From the NCBI GenBank assembly GCA_012932295.1, contig JAAONU010000003.1, forward strand, positions 28,196,361 to 28,260,360: 64,000 bases of DNA, read 5' to 3'. Below, in pieces: positions 36,152 through 48,386 of the stretch. Source of the DNA: Cyclina sinensis (Eukaryota; Mollusca; Bivalvia; Venerida; Veneridae). The translations under genes and the position numbers were made by a program. Every line of letters begins with the position of its first letter. Positions within the stretch are counted from its first letter, which is position 1. The notes beneath the pieces are model-generated. The model searched no databases. It saw nothing but the letters and a program-made list of their open reading frames with translations, and was not told the origin of the DNA.

Positions 36152-39100
36152 AGTCTTAATTGATTAACCCTTGACTAGTGATAAAAATGGTTTCCAAATT
36201 CAATAAAATACAGTTAAAATAAGAGGAGTGCAAAAGCATGTGATTACAAAGTAGTCAACATTTGTTGAAAACATGTGTGTATTAAAATGAATCAACTTTA
36301 TCAAGTAATACATCTAAAATCATGAATATGTAATTTACAGTTTAAAGAGATTCACCATTGTGTTTCAATATACGTTTTTCTCATGTAGAAACATGCATTT
36401 ATTTCTACACTTCACATAAAGAACACTATGATATCAAAGGGGTCGGATGCATTGTTTTTAGCATTAGCCCGAATTTCAATATACGTGTATAAACAGGCAG
36501 ATATATAAGCTAACCAACTTTTATTTTTCATTGAGTACCCGTTTTGTTTCTTTTTAAACTAAATCAAAACTATTTGCTCCGAAAACGTTCAGGCTAAAAC
36601 TTTCTAAGTTTTGCTAAATATCCAAAGCTGAGGCAAACTCTGCCTTAATTTTCAAAAAAAGTTGAAACATGAAATAATTTGGTATAGCTTATAAGACTTT
36701 TTTAAATGCATTTTGAATCTATGTAATGTTACATTTACTATGCTAAAATGTTACTCATATATCGTTGATATACGCAATTTAGGTGTGAAATATTTATAAT
36801 TCTATTGTTAGATATTTGAACATTGATAAACACACGCATACATTTAATAACAATATCAATTTCTTAAATTGCCCTTCAAAACTGTTGTTTTCAAAGGTGA
36901 TTATGTTAGTCTCAAATTAAACAGAATAGATACTGTAATTTTAACCTTTCGATTCAGATTGATTAACACAGATTAGCACCTCTAAAAGATGATTATTAAC
37001 GCATTTTATACATTAATTAACGTAGCAATGCTAATATGATTGGCACAAAAATACTTGAGAAATATCTCTGTTAATGCATAAAGATATGTTATATAATAAA
37101 TTTGTTTAGTGCCTTATGTTTGTTTTTATAAGATTCTGAAAGCATGAGTTTATAACTATTGCTATCGAAGTTTTCAAAATACATTGAAATAAATGTATCT
37201 GTCTATCAATGCAATACAATACTACACCACATTTATTTTGTATGTGTTACATAAAACTCTGGCGGTTCATTTGACATACTCATAAATGAAATTTATTAAG
37301 ATGGTGTGTTTTTTCAGGATTTTTACGCTTTTGAAAATGCTGTACAAAAATTTTAATATTTTAATTTATTATTTTCAAATGTAAAAAAAGGGAAAATAAT
37401 CTCTTGAGTTTTTAGGTTAACTTTTATCCGTAGTTTTTGACACAAATGGAACTCTTGAAATGTTGAAAAATGGTATGAGATAACCCTTTGGCCTGGTTTT
37501 ATTATTTATTCTTACTGTTTTTATGTTCATATTTAATCGAACTTGTTTGAATTATTGAAGTACTGTTCTAGAATTATTGAGAAAATTTGATTTATCTTAG
37601 ATTTTTGTACACCATCATTCTTTACCAGTCAATTGATTATTTCTAACCTTCCTACATGGCACGTCTCACGTTTGCCAAAGTATGCTTTCCTGTATTCTAC
37701 TAGTAAATTTATTGAAAAGACAATGTTTTCCCCAAAGTTCTAGAAATTTCAGATCAGGATATATTTTCCTGTATACACCTAGTACAGACGTCGAGGATCG
37801 AGTCCGTACACTGTAAATATACTGTTCAAGTACTCCATGTATATTATACATTATAATACTAGCCTGTATTTGAGTCCTGTATATATGTCAAATACGTCAC
37901 ACTACCCTTCAATCTAAAATAACTACACTCTGCAAGGGACGTTGGTTATGTAGGCAACTTAAGCCAGTGATAAATAAACCGAAAAAGAAAGAGTGCATTG
38001 CTTTTCAGTTATTGCTGTTACAAACGTGTTTTTTTTCAATTCAAGTAAAATGCACGATCCTAACTTTGATTTTCTTCTACATCACTATATTTATCAGTTA
38101 GGCGTCTCAATTAGTGTCGCCAAAAAGCCAAAAATCAGCAATTTATTATGAAAAGTAACATGTTATATGCATTATTCAGAAATTGTTCAAGGACAAAGTT
38201 GAATCTTAATAACGTTTAGGCTTCTTTAACATTTTATTCCTTTAACTTGGAATATCATTACAAAGATATATTTGTATTTTTAGCATAGTATTTGGTGGAG
38301 CGATTCCGGTCTGCATGTCATGTTTTAACGGTAGATTGTTTCGGTTCAAGCACACAATTTGGGTTTTCAGTATGTTCTTTCAGTTGTGCCTTTAATAGAA
38401 AAAAAAACGAAGACTTCAGAATCGGTCTATTTTCGTCTATGTATACTACATTTTCTTAGTTTCAATATTACAATCTATCATTTAATTGCTTAGTTTCATA
38501 TTTACCAATAACGCAATTGTACACTAGTGAAAAATGTTCCATTTTCTTTAATTTTCATGACACTATAAACCATATGAAACAACAAAATAGAATTTGTATT
38601 TTCCTATTTTATTCATTCACTTTTCACTTTCATTATGTTTATTTTTTATTATTTTGCTTATTTCATTTTGACTGATATCATGTTGCACTTGGCATGTGTT
38701 TCGTTTTTTTTTTGGGGGGGGGATAAAATGGTTTGTAAAATGTTTGACTCACTTATATATTTTGCCTTCAGGTGAGGTCTAAAATTACTTCACCAAAGGT
38801 TAGACAATTTCATTTTTTTTTTCTATGAAATGATATTTATGAAGAGTTGATTTTTTCTATGTATCATGGAAAGCAGACACATTGCAGAAACATACCTTCC
38901 GTCGACATAAAACATACTTATAAGCTTATGGCTGATAATAAAAGAGTTTCGAATTTTGACGTATTTTCAAACGAGAGCATAACTAAGATCTGACAAATGT
39001 GCACATTAGGGATTATAATTCGCTCGGAGTGTTTCTTAGGCCATTGCAATAGGAAAATGTGACTTGTAAAAAAACGAAAGAAATACTGTTTTAATGAATG

Positions 39101-42100
39101 AGTAAATTTAAGGGGGAAAAACAGAAGGAACTGTGTTGTTCATATTATAATCTACCTTTTACCTCAAGTTTAAGTCATACATTAAAAAACATACTCTAAA
39201 AACTTTCAGGAATTAACAAATGACTTATGTGGATGGTTGTAAATGGAGATAAGTTTGATGTGTGATTTTAGCAATCTGTTTTTCTTAATGAACTCCAATT
39301 TCTAGAAATAATGGGTGTGCCCTTTGCCTCATTCATAATTGTCAATAGCCTTAACACTTTCACAAATGAAAGATGGTTGTGAATAGAATATGTTTTATAT
39401 TTTATCAACAGTTTTTATGGGTAAATGCGTTTGGAAAATTAATTTGTATGCACTAACATACTTCGCCATTTTTTTGTTTTTTGCCGAATCACGGAAAGTT
39501 CGTGCCTGTGCATTGTGTTTTACAGAGAAACATTAGCAGTAGCAGGCCAATGCTTCTACATTGAAAGGCTTAGTGCGCATCAATGATGAAGTGTGTATTT
39601 CTAAGTTGTTCAGAGATTTTATTTTATTTTTTTATTTTTTATTTTTTTATTTTTTTTCAAAGTGAACAATTGTTCACGTGAACGTATTGTTTCCCTACGT
39701 GATGATTATATTATTTCGATTTGGGTTTTTTTTAACAAAAGATCATCTATTATCTCTATTTTATAGCTTTCGATAATGTCAAGTACTGTAAACATAAAAT
39801 TCTATGCAATCAAGTTCTACTAGTAGACCTTTCTAACGTTAACTGAAACGTAAATGTTAACTGAAACTTTATCTGTAAATTAACTTCAAGGAAGGGAGTT
39901 TCTTAACGTTACACATTTCATGTGTGAAAAAAGCAGGTGCATCACTTAAGGTTCTCTAGAAAATTTCAATCACCATGCCTAGGCACACCTTTGTTTATCT
40001 GAATTTCATTTAAGATGAGTTATGCACAGATTGTATTAACTAAACAGAACTGATTCGTTCATTAACTAATACCTGAAACACAGCAATGAAATGTTCAACA
40101 CAGGTTGCTCTTAATCCAACATTTTCTAACACTACTGCCTGACAATGTGAATGGTATATAAGAAACATAAACCTGCTTCGATCTTTATACCTAATCTATT
40201 TATCATATACTGATGTTCGTAAGATAGAGACTCTTCCATGAATCTGTGTAATAAATGGTTTCTTACGTAGAAAAATTCTATTTGTCATCTTATTGATGGT
40301 TGTCTTAAGAGATGTGTATAATGGTCGAGTGAACATTTGCTTCAGTTAGTAAAACGTCTGCCCCTGGGATCATTCTAAATTAGACCAGTATCCTTGTAAT
40401 TCAAACATCTCGGTTTTGTTCCCAAGTTTCTTCAGTAACATAACTAATTGTCTCTCGATGAGCTTTTACGCTTTTTCGTAAATTGACGTTCCATGTATCG
40501 CTTCCATATACTGATTTTCTTTAAATGACAATGACGGTTAGATGCGTATTTATTTCATGGTTTTCAATGGATTATTTGAATTATTTCTCATTTTTAATGT
40601 TTTACCTATTCAAGTGTTCCCCGTCTGGTGCCCCACTTTCCTTCTTCTTCACGTGCTAACACATGTATATTTCGTAATAAAAATAGTTCCAGATAAACTC
40701 TCATTTTTAATATATAATTCACTAGACAGGGTCTTATTCATTTATTATTTTATGTCAAACAGAAAAAAGAAATCGTTTTGTAAATTTATTTAGAGTAAAC
40801 AACAGTTTTAGACTGATAAAGCTATTGAATTACTGCGCGTGAATCGAAGTCAGCTCAGTTCAATCCGCAATTTTTTTTTCATTCACAACGTGTGTGGGAA
40901 TTATAAACAAAACAAGGATTTAAATCAAACTAGTGAACGAACATCATAACAGGTATATTATTTGCCTTATTCATATTAATTAGAATCAGTGTCACTGTCA
41001 GGTAGCATCCTGATACGTTTGTATGGCCTAATTATCGGCGAACACGGATCAACGGCTGCAGATCCAGAAGTTGTACTTTTGTACATGTATATGGGGTTCA
41101 TTGAAGGGAAAAAAGTAGTTCCGTAGCAGTGAAATTATCAAAATGATAATTTCACTGTTTGAAACAGGGAGATTATCAGGATTTAATCTACTGATATATT
41201 TCAATAATCCATTGAAAAGCATGAAATAAAAAGAAAATTTGTTTGTTTTTGGTGTAAGAAACAAACAAATATCCTCTATGTCATTGTTTCTTTTTTTTCT
41301 TTCAACCCAAGATAACAGAAACAGTAGTACTAGAATTATTTCGGCACAATTTCACATAAAATTTTATTCATCCAGCTGCACTAAAGGTGATTTGCAATTA
41401 TGCCTTTATATTTCTCATGTCAGATTTAATTTGCAATAAACGCTTGGATATAAAGTGAAGGAACGTTTGATATATCATTTTAGCAGTTAATAACAATCTG
41501 TTTTTAATGATTTCCTATTTCTAGAAATAAAAATGGGTCTGCCATTTTCCTCATTCATCATAATCTATTGCCTTTATACTTTCACAAATGAAATATGGTA
41601 GTGAAAAGAATATGTTTTGTAGAAACTTGCTCCGCTAGAATTACAGTAAATGGCACGAACGATTTGGTAAAGATAAATATCGATCTTTTCAAGCGTAAAA
41701 CAAGAAAAAAATAAAAAATAAACCTAACCTCAATATTGGGGGGAACTTTAAATAGTCAATGCATCAGTTTGAAATACTTATTGTTATATTGGTAGCAGGT
41801 TAGTGTTGCTTTGTTCAGTGCACAGAAATGGCGATGAGTGTATTCTCCATGTTGTTCAGATTTTTAACGCTTTTTTTGTTTCATATTGTACAAAGTAGAT
41901 GTTATATGGTAACTCCATTACTTATATATGCAAGCTATGAACTAACTACATGTAAACAGGCTATGTTTCCCGGTGAAATCCTATATGTTCTGTGCCTGTT
42001 GTCTTTATAATGTCAGAAAACATATTTTCTCGACAGGATAAGTCACTTCAATAGTTTATTAACATCAGGTCTGCTGCTATCTCCGTTTTCGATAATGTCC

Positions 42101-42987
42101 TAGATACAAGTAATAAAATAAAATAAAAACCATTGCACGATCGTTAAATTGTTTGTGCAAGCCCATGCTTTGAAAACAATTTGCTTCATGCTTTTACATA
42201 AATTACATGTAATCTATACATCAAATTTTATCACAAATATATATAAGTGTTCTAGAGGTGAAGGCTAGATGTTTTCAAAATGATTGACAGGTAAAGGTTT
42301 ATATTTCTTTGAATATATTTCAGTTTAAAAACACTGACAACAGATGTTTAAAGAAGGCTAACAATTTTCAAGAATTCTTAATTTTCAGAGGAAGGTTCCA
42401 TACCTTTATGTTCCAGAGATAATCAAATTTTAGGGATATTTTTATACAATTAACTTCAAATGTAAAATCAAAAATGTTTAAACAAATCAATGTTACATTG
42501 TCTAAAGTTTGTCTTTCCTCGATGGAAGTGGTCTGATTGTGATTGCTTAATAATTGAGAGGCCCCACAATGTCTTGTAGAGGTCTTTTTAGAGGAACTGT
42601 GTTATGCAATTCATATACACACTTTGCATATATAACGTTTTGATATTCGATTGAATTATTGATACTAAAACTTTATGTCCAGTTTCTTGAATCGTTTACA
42701 AAAGCATGGCCTTACTTAAAGGGGACAATATTTTTTCGATAGGAATGCTGTTCGTCTCGATGCATGTCACCATCCATTAATTTGCATTCTTTACTGTTAA
42801 TGCTTAGCTGAAAGTTTGTTTGAACTTTTATGTTTAATCTTTGAAAGGGAGACAATGATACCTGATTATTATATCTTAATATTATTTCTTAAGGCACGAT
42901 CTTTAAAGTTTATAACAACAAAATAAAAGAAGTGACATCCTGAGCAGCAAATCCATTGAACAATAAATTACTAAGCATACTGTTGAT
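36152..42987. repeat. Long non-coding downstream region with repeated flank blocks but no further transporter copy
   Basis: Bases 37990-39620 repeat the order of blocks seen at 21190-28000. A second upstream-type block follows at 41460-42310 (GGTAGCAGG, then AAAGTAGATGTTATATGGTAAC, then TTTTCAAAATGATTGACAGG). No transporter exons follow either block inside the window. T-rich low-complexity sequence lies at 39625-39658. I find no gene here. Confidence 0.5.
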
Positions 42988-43218
42988 ATTAACCCATCAA
43001 TGCCTGGGGTCTACAAAGTAAGACATAAGCAAACAGTGTAGACCCAGACCAGTCGCCAAAATATACGGCACCTGATCAGGGTCTACACTGTTTGCATAAA
43101 AGCCTTTCTTCCCTAAATAGAACGAAATTGAAAATTTATACCAGAAACCCTTTTAATTGAAAATGGACTCGTACAACTATCAAAGATGGCATAATCCACT
43201 GGACATAAATGGGTTAAT
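42988..43218. mobile_element. piggyBac-type MITE (TTAA sites, CCC...GGG ends)
   Basis: It is bounded by TTAACCCAT and ATGGGTTAA. That is the TTAA target site plus the CCC/GGG ends of the piggyBac superfamily. Inside is a perfect 17-bp inverted repeat (GCAAACAGTGTAGACCC at 43029-43045 and its complement at 43079-43095) around a 33-bp loop. The related flank at 12940-12970 runs through this site without the insertion. 231 bp, no transposase. Confidence 0.7.
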
Positions 43219-44109
43219 TAGGGTAGAAATCATTTGTCTTGTATTACCAAGAATATAAATTTTAGAGTACATTATGTTTTTCACAGTACTGTATATAAAA
43301 ACCTATATGTAAACTAAATAACTGGTTGTACTTTAATCTGTGCTGTATCATATAGATAAACGCAGAAAGCGTTTGAAATAAAGAATTTCAAATGATGACG
43401 TGACGGTCCTACTAACCATAAAATATTATGCTTAAAGTATCTGAAAATGTTATAAATTTATAAAAAGACAAATAGGTTTAAAATATATCATGCGTATGAA
43501 GTAGCGATAGTTATGATATTCTGCTACACAAGCATTTCCCCTTTGGTAATGTGTAGGTCTAATACGCATGCTTTTCTCGTATAGTTCTTGTTTAATTGCA
43601 GAAGTAAGTACAGGTGACACATTAATATAAATATATATATATATAGTTTCATAACTACGTAGTTTCAGGCAGAAGGGTGCGTTCTGCACTCACGTTGTGA
43701 GCAGGCGACCGTAAAAGTGGGCAGAACGCTATCTGCCCTGATATACGGTACCTTATTTTGAATCTGCTTTCCCAGGAACACAAAAATAGTTGGTCGAATC
43801 ATCTGCCTAAAATGTCCCGATGTGGAAACCAGGCAGAAAAATACAAATTTGAGTTGTTTCCCTTTAGCTTTTTTTCCGCAAAATTTGTCAACTTTGTCAA
43901 ATCACTTATGAAAAATCACAACAAAACCACTACGCCATCTTTGTTTGAAGAGACCTTGAATAACTGTATATGACGTAATACACAAAATGTCATTTTTCAA
44001 TAGTCCAAACTTAATCTTTTTAACTGGTTTTCGTAACAATAGTCAAACAAATGTTCAAAACTGTCAATTTTAAAATTTTAACCACAAATAACATATCTAC
44101 AGTTTTTAA
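43219..44109. other. Non-coding spacer
   Basis: Bases 43300-43340 (AACTGGTTGTACTT) match the flank at 28402-28420, another trace of the duplicated unit. No gene. Confidence 0.4.
43628..43646. repeat. (TA)n microsatellite
   Basis: A short perfect AT run. A second one lies at 44283-44297. Confidence 0.85.
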
Positions 44110-45335
44110 AAATGTTACATAATCTATTCTTCAGACTTTTTGCAATAGGGGCAGAATAATTCATCTTCCCTCCTCAGTACTCTGATGGGAGTGCAATTAC
44201 CAAGATGTGTCCAGTGCAAGCAGGGTCTACCATTACGAATTCACCACACTGCTCCCACTTAAAAAATGTTAGGGAAATACAATATATATATATATAACAT
44301 TGCTTGGAGAATGAGGCACAAGGTTGATAAGTGATGGGCCAGGCTGTGGAATTTCAGAAACTTTTATTCTTTTGCAGATTATTAGTTTTTTAATGATTTT
44401 GAGGTTTTAGACTTGAATGACTTTTTGACAGACTATTCATGCTTTTCAATGGCATCAATAACAATGTGATTGGTTAACTCTTTACCTGACACAAGCTTAC
44501 TGACAGTTTTTTCAAGGTTTAGTAGGTTTCTCATTTTTACTGACACTAACTGTTGCTCTTTGACCTCAAAAATATCATGCATACACATAGCCCACCTTCA
44601 AAAGTAGCTTCAGTAGACTGTTATCATCACATTCCTCAGCTATAAATACTTCAGAGGGAATCATGCAGCTTCTTGGAATAGCACCACTATTTGCATTCCA
44701 GTTCTTCTGAAGGCAGACTGTAAGTTATCTGCACACAGGGCTTTATTTTAAGCTTTATAAGCTATTTCACATATGTTGTAATTAGTAATAGCTGCATGTG
44801 TCTGGCGAATATATTTGTGTACCTGTATATGATACATTTTCTGAAAGGGGCCATAGCACCCAACATCAAGAGGCTTGAGGATTTGAGTAGTGTGGGCAGG
44901 TAAAATAAAAAGTATGATATTGTTCTGTCTGGCCCAATTAACTAGTGTTAAGGCAACTTGAGATCTGTGCCCATCAACAAGCAGGAGTACCTTGTTTTCA
45001 CCTCTCCCAGGAATGAAATTAATGAAATGCTCCGTAAGATATTTGCGGAATACTTCTATATTACACCAGCCAGATTCTGAAACAGTTCCATTTACCCCTG
45101 GTGATCCATCTTGTAACAGGTCATAGTTCATCTACTTTCCAGGGAACACAAAATAAGGAGGTATGGCTGAGCCACTAGCACTACTTGCACCAAGTATATT
45201 GACAGTGTTGCCTTTCCCAGAAATCACTGCCTGAGCAGGGTTGACATCACTTGCAACAATAGGTGGGGTTTGTGTTGTATTGTAATACATTTTTCGTCAA
45301 TATTGTAGATTAGATGTGGCTTGTAAAAACAACAA
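44110..45335 (-). mobile_element. Degenerate pogo/Tigger-like (DDE_1) transposase relic
   Basis: The minus strand reads, with breaks: YNIDEK (first catalytic Asp, about 45295), a frameshift, then a segment with VISGKGNTVNILGASSASG and PPYFVFPGK. An in-frame TAG just before 45131 follows where an Arg codon is usual. Then comes an open stretch at 45131-44748 with VSESGW, LLLVDGHRSQV (second Asp) and LPAHTTQILKPLDVGCYGPF (third Asp plus the pogo signature). Further down, broken frames continue (CADNLQSAFRRTG), followed by a Cys-containing tail near 44250-44130 (WEQCGEF, ACTGH, then CP.C in another frame) that may be a zinc-binding tail. It has several stops and is inactive. Confidence 0.85.
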
Positions 45336-45369
45336 TGGTGGCGATTCAAGGTCTACGGCGATTTTAGGG

Positions 45370-46650
45370 ACGTCTACTCTTACAAAGGATGAAAGTGGGG
45401 GTTATTTCACTTTCATGATAACGTCCTCGAAAAGGGGACAATACTCCATATTACAAAAGTTAAATTTGGGACTTTTTTCCTTTGGTGATGACGTCAAAGG
45501 GGAGTATAGATCTAACAAAGAAATTGGGGATTATTTTCCATTGATGATAACGTAAAAGAAAATGGAAAAAAAAATCCTGCGTTTTACAAAAATTAAATTT
45601 GGGATGTTTTCCCTTCGATGATGACGTCATTGGAAAGTGTATAAAAATGAGTGTGTTATTTACCTCTCTGGTAACATCATGGAAAGGGGGACAACACATC
45701 TTACAAAAATCAAATTCAGCGTTTTTTCCTCTTTGGAGATGACGTCATTTGAAAGAGGATAATACTCTGACAAAAATCAAAGTAGAATTCATTCTCCTTT
45801 GGTGTTGACGTCACGGGAAATGCGATAATACTCTTACAACATGGAAGTGTGGGTTATTTCCCTTTTAGGATAACGTCACGGAAACAGGGACAATACTCAA
45901 TCCTGCAAAAATTAAATTTGGGACTACTTGGCTTTGGTATGACGTCACAGGAAAGTGGACAATACTTCTACATCTTACAAAAAAATAAATTTGGGATTAC
46001 ACCTGTATTTATCTTTGGTGATCAAGTCACGGGAAAGGGGACAATACTCTGACGAAGAATGAAAGTTGAGGTTATTTCCGTTAGATGTTGACGTCACAGT
46101 AAAGGGGACAATACTCCGGCGTCTTTTAAAAATTAAATTTGGGATTATTTCCATTCGATGATGACGACATATTACTGTACGAAAAAGGTTTTTCTCTTTG
46201 CTGAAGACGTCATGGGAAAAGGAGACAACACTCCTACATCTGACAAAAATCAAATTTGGCAATTTGTTCTCTATGGTGATGACGTCGTTTGAAAGAGGAC
46301 AATACTCTGGGGACAAAAATCAAAGTGGAGGTTGTTTCCTTTTGGTAATGACGTCACGGGGAAGTTGGCGGTATTTTGTGGTTATTTTCCTTTGGTGATG
46401 ACGCACGAGAAAGGTGACAATAGTTGAATACTTCTTAATCTTACAATAATCAAATGCGTGATTAATTCCCTTTGGTGATGATATCACGGGGAAGGGAACA
46501 ATAGTCCTACATTTTAAACAAATCGTGATTATTTCCCTTTGGTGATGACGTCACGGGAATGGAGAAAATACTTCTACATCTTAAACGATCAAATCTGAGA
46601 TTATTTCCCTTTGGTAATGACTTCACGGGAAAGGGGACAATACTTATTCA
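45370..46650. repeat. Satellite array, unit about 65-75 bp, with TGACGTCA in many units
   Basis: The consensus reads roughly TTTCCCTTTGGTGATGACGTCACGGGAAAGGGGACAATACT followed by CTACATCTTACAAAAATCAAATTTGGGATTA (units marked by GGACAATACT and TGACGTCA). Eight exact TGACGTCA palindromes lie at 45489, 45622, 45740, 45806, 45940, 46089, 46349 and 46546; other units have one- or two-base variants. Two further pieces, 48239-48386 and 52498-52625, belong to the same array, now split by insertions. Confidence 0.85.
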
Positions 46651-48238
46651 AACAAGAGGGCCATGATGCTCCTGGATCGCTCACCTGAGTACATGGCTTG
46701 AGGGTTTACCGTTAAGCAAACATCAGATGCAACATTACATTTTCTAATTATACAAAACATCTATGGGGCAGAGTCAATTTCGTGATAACAGCTTGTGAGG
46801 AGATGTAATTGAAGCCATATATTGAAGAAAACCTGTTTTTAGCTTCAGTGGCCATTTGTTCAATGGAGCAGAACCGTTTCAGCAATTTTAACACAGGGGT
46901 ATGTAAGGAACATTTCCGTGAAATTTGATGGAAAATTACCTTGCCATTGAGGTGGAGATGCTGTTTGATTTCTTTTCTTTTGGCTTTTGCAGCCCTTATG
47001 GAACAAAACGGTTTTAGCATTTTAGAAAAGGGCAATATAAGGAACATTTCTGTCAAATTTGGTTTAAAATGGCCAAATGGTTTTGGAGGAGATATCATTT
47101 GAAGCCAAATACTGACGAAAATCTGTTTTAGCTCTAGTGGCCATTCTGTTCAATGCAGTGGAACCATTTTAGCAATTTTAAAAGAAAGAGCTAACATATG
47201 AAATTTGGTGGAAATTCACCTAGCCATTTAGTGGAGATGTTCTTTATTTTTTTTCTATTTCAGCTTTTGCAGCCCTTATATGCAATGGAGCGGAAAGGTT
47301 TGAGCAATTAAAAAAAGGGCTATATAAGGATCATTTCTGTCATATTTGATTTAAAATGGCCATTTAGTTTTGGAGGAGATGTCATTTGAAGCCAAATATT
47401 GACGAAAATCTATTTCTAGCTGTGGTGGCCATTTTGTTCAATGGAGCAGTATCATTTTAGTAATTTTAAAAGAAGGCTATGTAAGGCAGATTTCTGTGAA
47501 ATTTGATGGAAAATCACCAAGCCGTTCAAGAGGAGATGTTGTTTGAATTTTTTTTCTGTTTTTAGCTTTTGCAGCCCTTATGTGCAATGGAGCGGAACGG
47601 TTTGACCAATTTTGAAAAAGGGCAGTATAAGGATCATTTCTGTCAAATTTGATTTAAAATGGCCAAATGGTTTTGGAGGAGATATCATTTGAAGCCAAAT
47701 ATTTACGAAAATCTATTTTTATCTGTGGTGGCCATTTTGTTCAATGGAGCAGTATCATTTTAGCAATTTTAAAAGAATGCTATGTAAGAAACATTTCTGT
47801 GAAATTTGGTGGAAAATCACCAAGCCGTTCAGGAGGATATATTGTTTGATTTTTTTCTAATTTTAGCTTTTGCAGCCCGTATGTGCAATGGAGCCGAACG
47901 GCGGTTAGAGCAATTTTAGAAAAGGGCATTATAAGGAACATTTCTGTCAAATTTGATTTAAAATGGCCGATTGGTTTTGGAGAAGATGTCTTTTGAAGCC
48001 AAACATTGACGAAAATCTATTTTTAGCTCTGGCGGCCATTTTGTTCAATGGAGCGGAACCGTTTTAGCAATTTTAATAGAGGGCTATGTAAGGAACATTT
48101 CTGTGAATTTGGTTCAAAATAGCTTTGTGGTTTAGGAGGAAATGTCATTTAAAGTAAAATGTTGACGACGGACGACTGACGCCGGACACAGGGTGATCAC
48201 AATAGCTCACCCTGAGCATTTGCTCAGGTGAGCTAAAA
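46651..48238 (+). mobile_element. Hairpin-ended tandem-core element, family A, inserted in the TGACGTCA satellite
   Basis: The 5' end is AACAAGAGGGCCATGATG, then the arm CGCTCACCTGAG. The core is about five dimers of roughly 300 bp (GCCATTTTGTTCAATGGAGC marks at about 46851, 47140, 47428, 47731 and 48034). Each dimer is built of two related halves, one with AAATTTG.TGGAAAATCACC and one with TTTGATTTAAAATGGCC. Then come GACGACGGACGACTGACGCC and an AATAGC box. The 3' hairpin CTCACCCTGAGCATTTGCTCAGGTGAG is followed by CTAAAA. The 3' strand of the hairpin is the inverse of the 5' arm. No ORF. Confidence 0.8.
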
Positions 48239-48386
48239 TGAGTGGGCGGTTTTTCTTTGATGATGATGTTTAGAGGGGACATTACTTTTTTATCTTACAA
48301 AATTCAAATGAGATTCCCTTTGCTGATGACGTCATTAGAAAGTGGACAATACTTCTACATCTTAGAAATATCAAAACAAAAGACAA
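48239..48386. repeat. Middle remnant of the TGACGTCA satellite
   Basis: About two units (TGACGTCA at 48327) stranded between the family-A and family-B insertions. Confidence 0.75.

Noticed and set aside
45460..46316. Several 66-113 residue frames in the satellite region
   Set aside because: They run through tandem satellite units on both strands, with no conservation of a protein reading.
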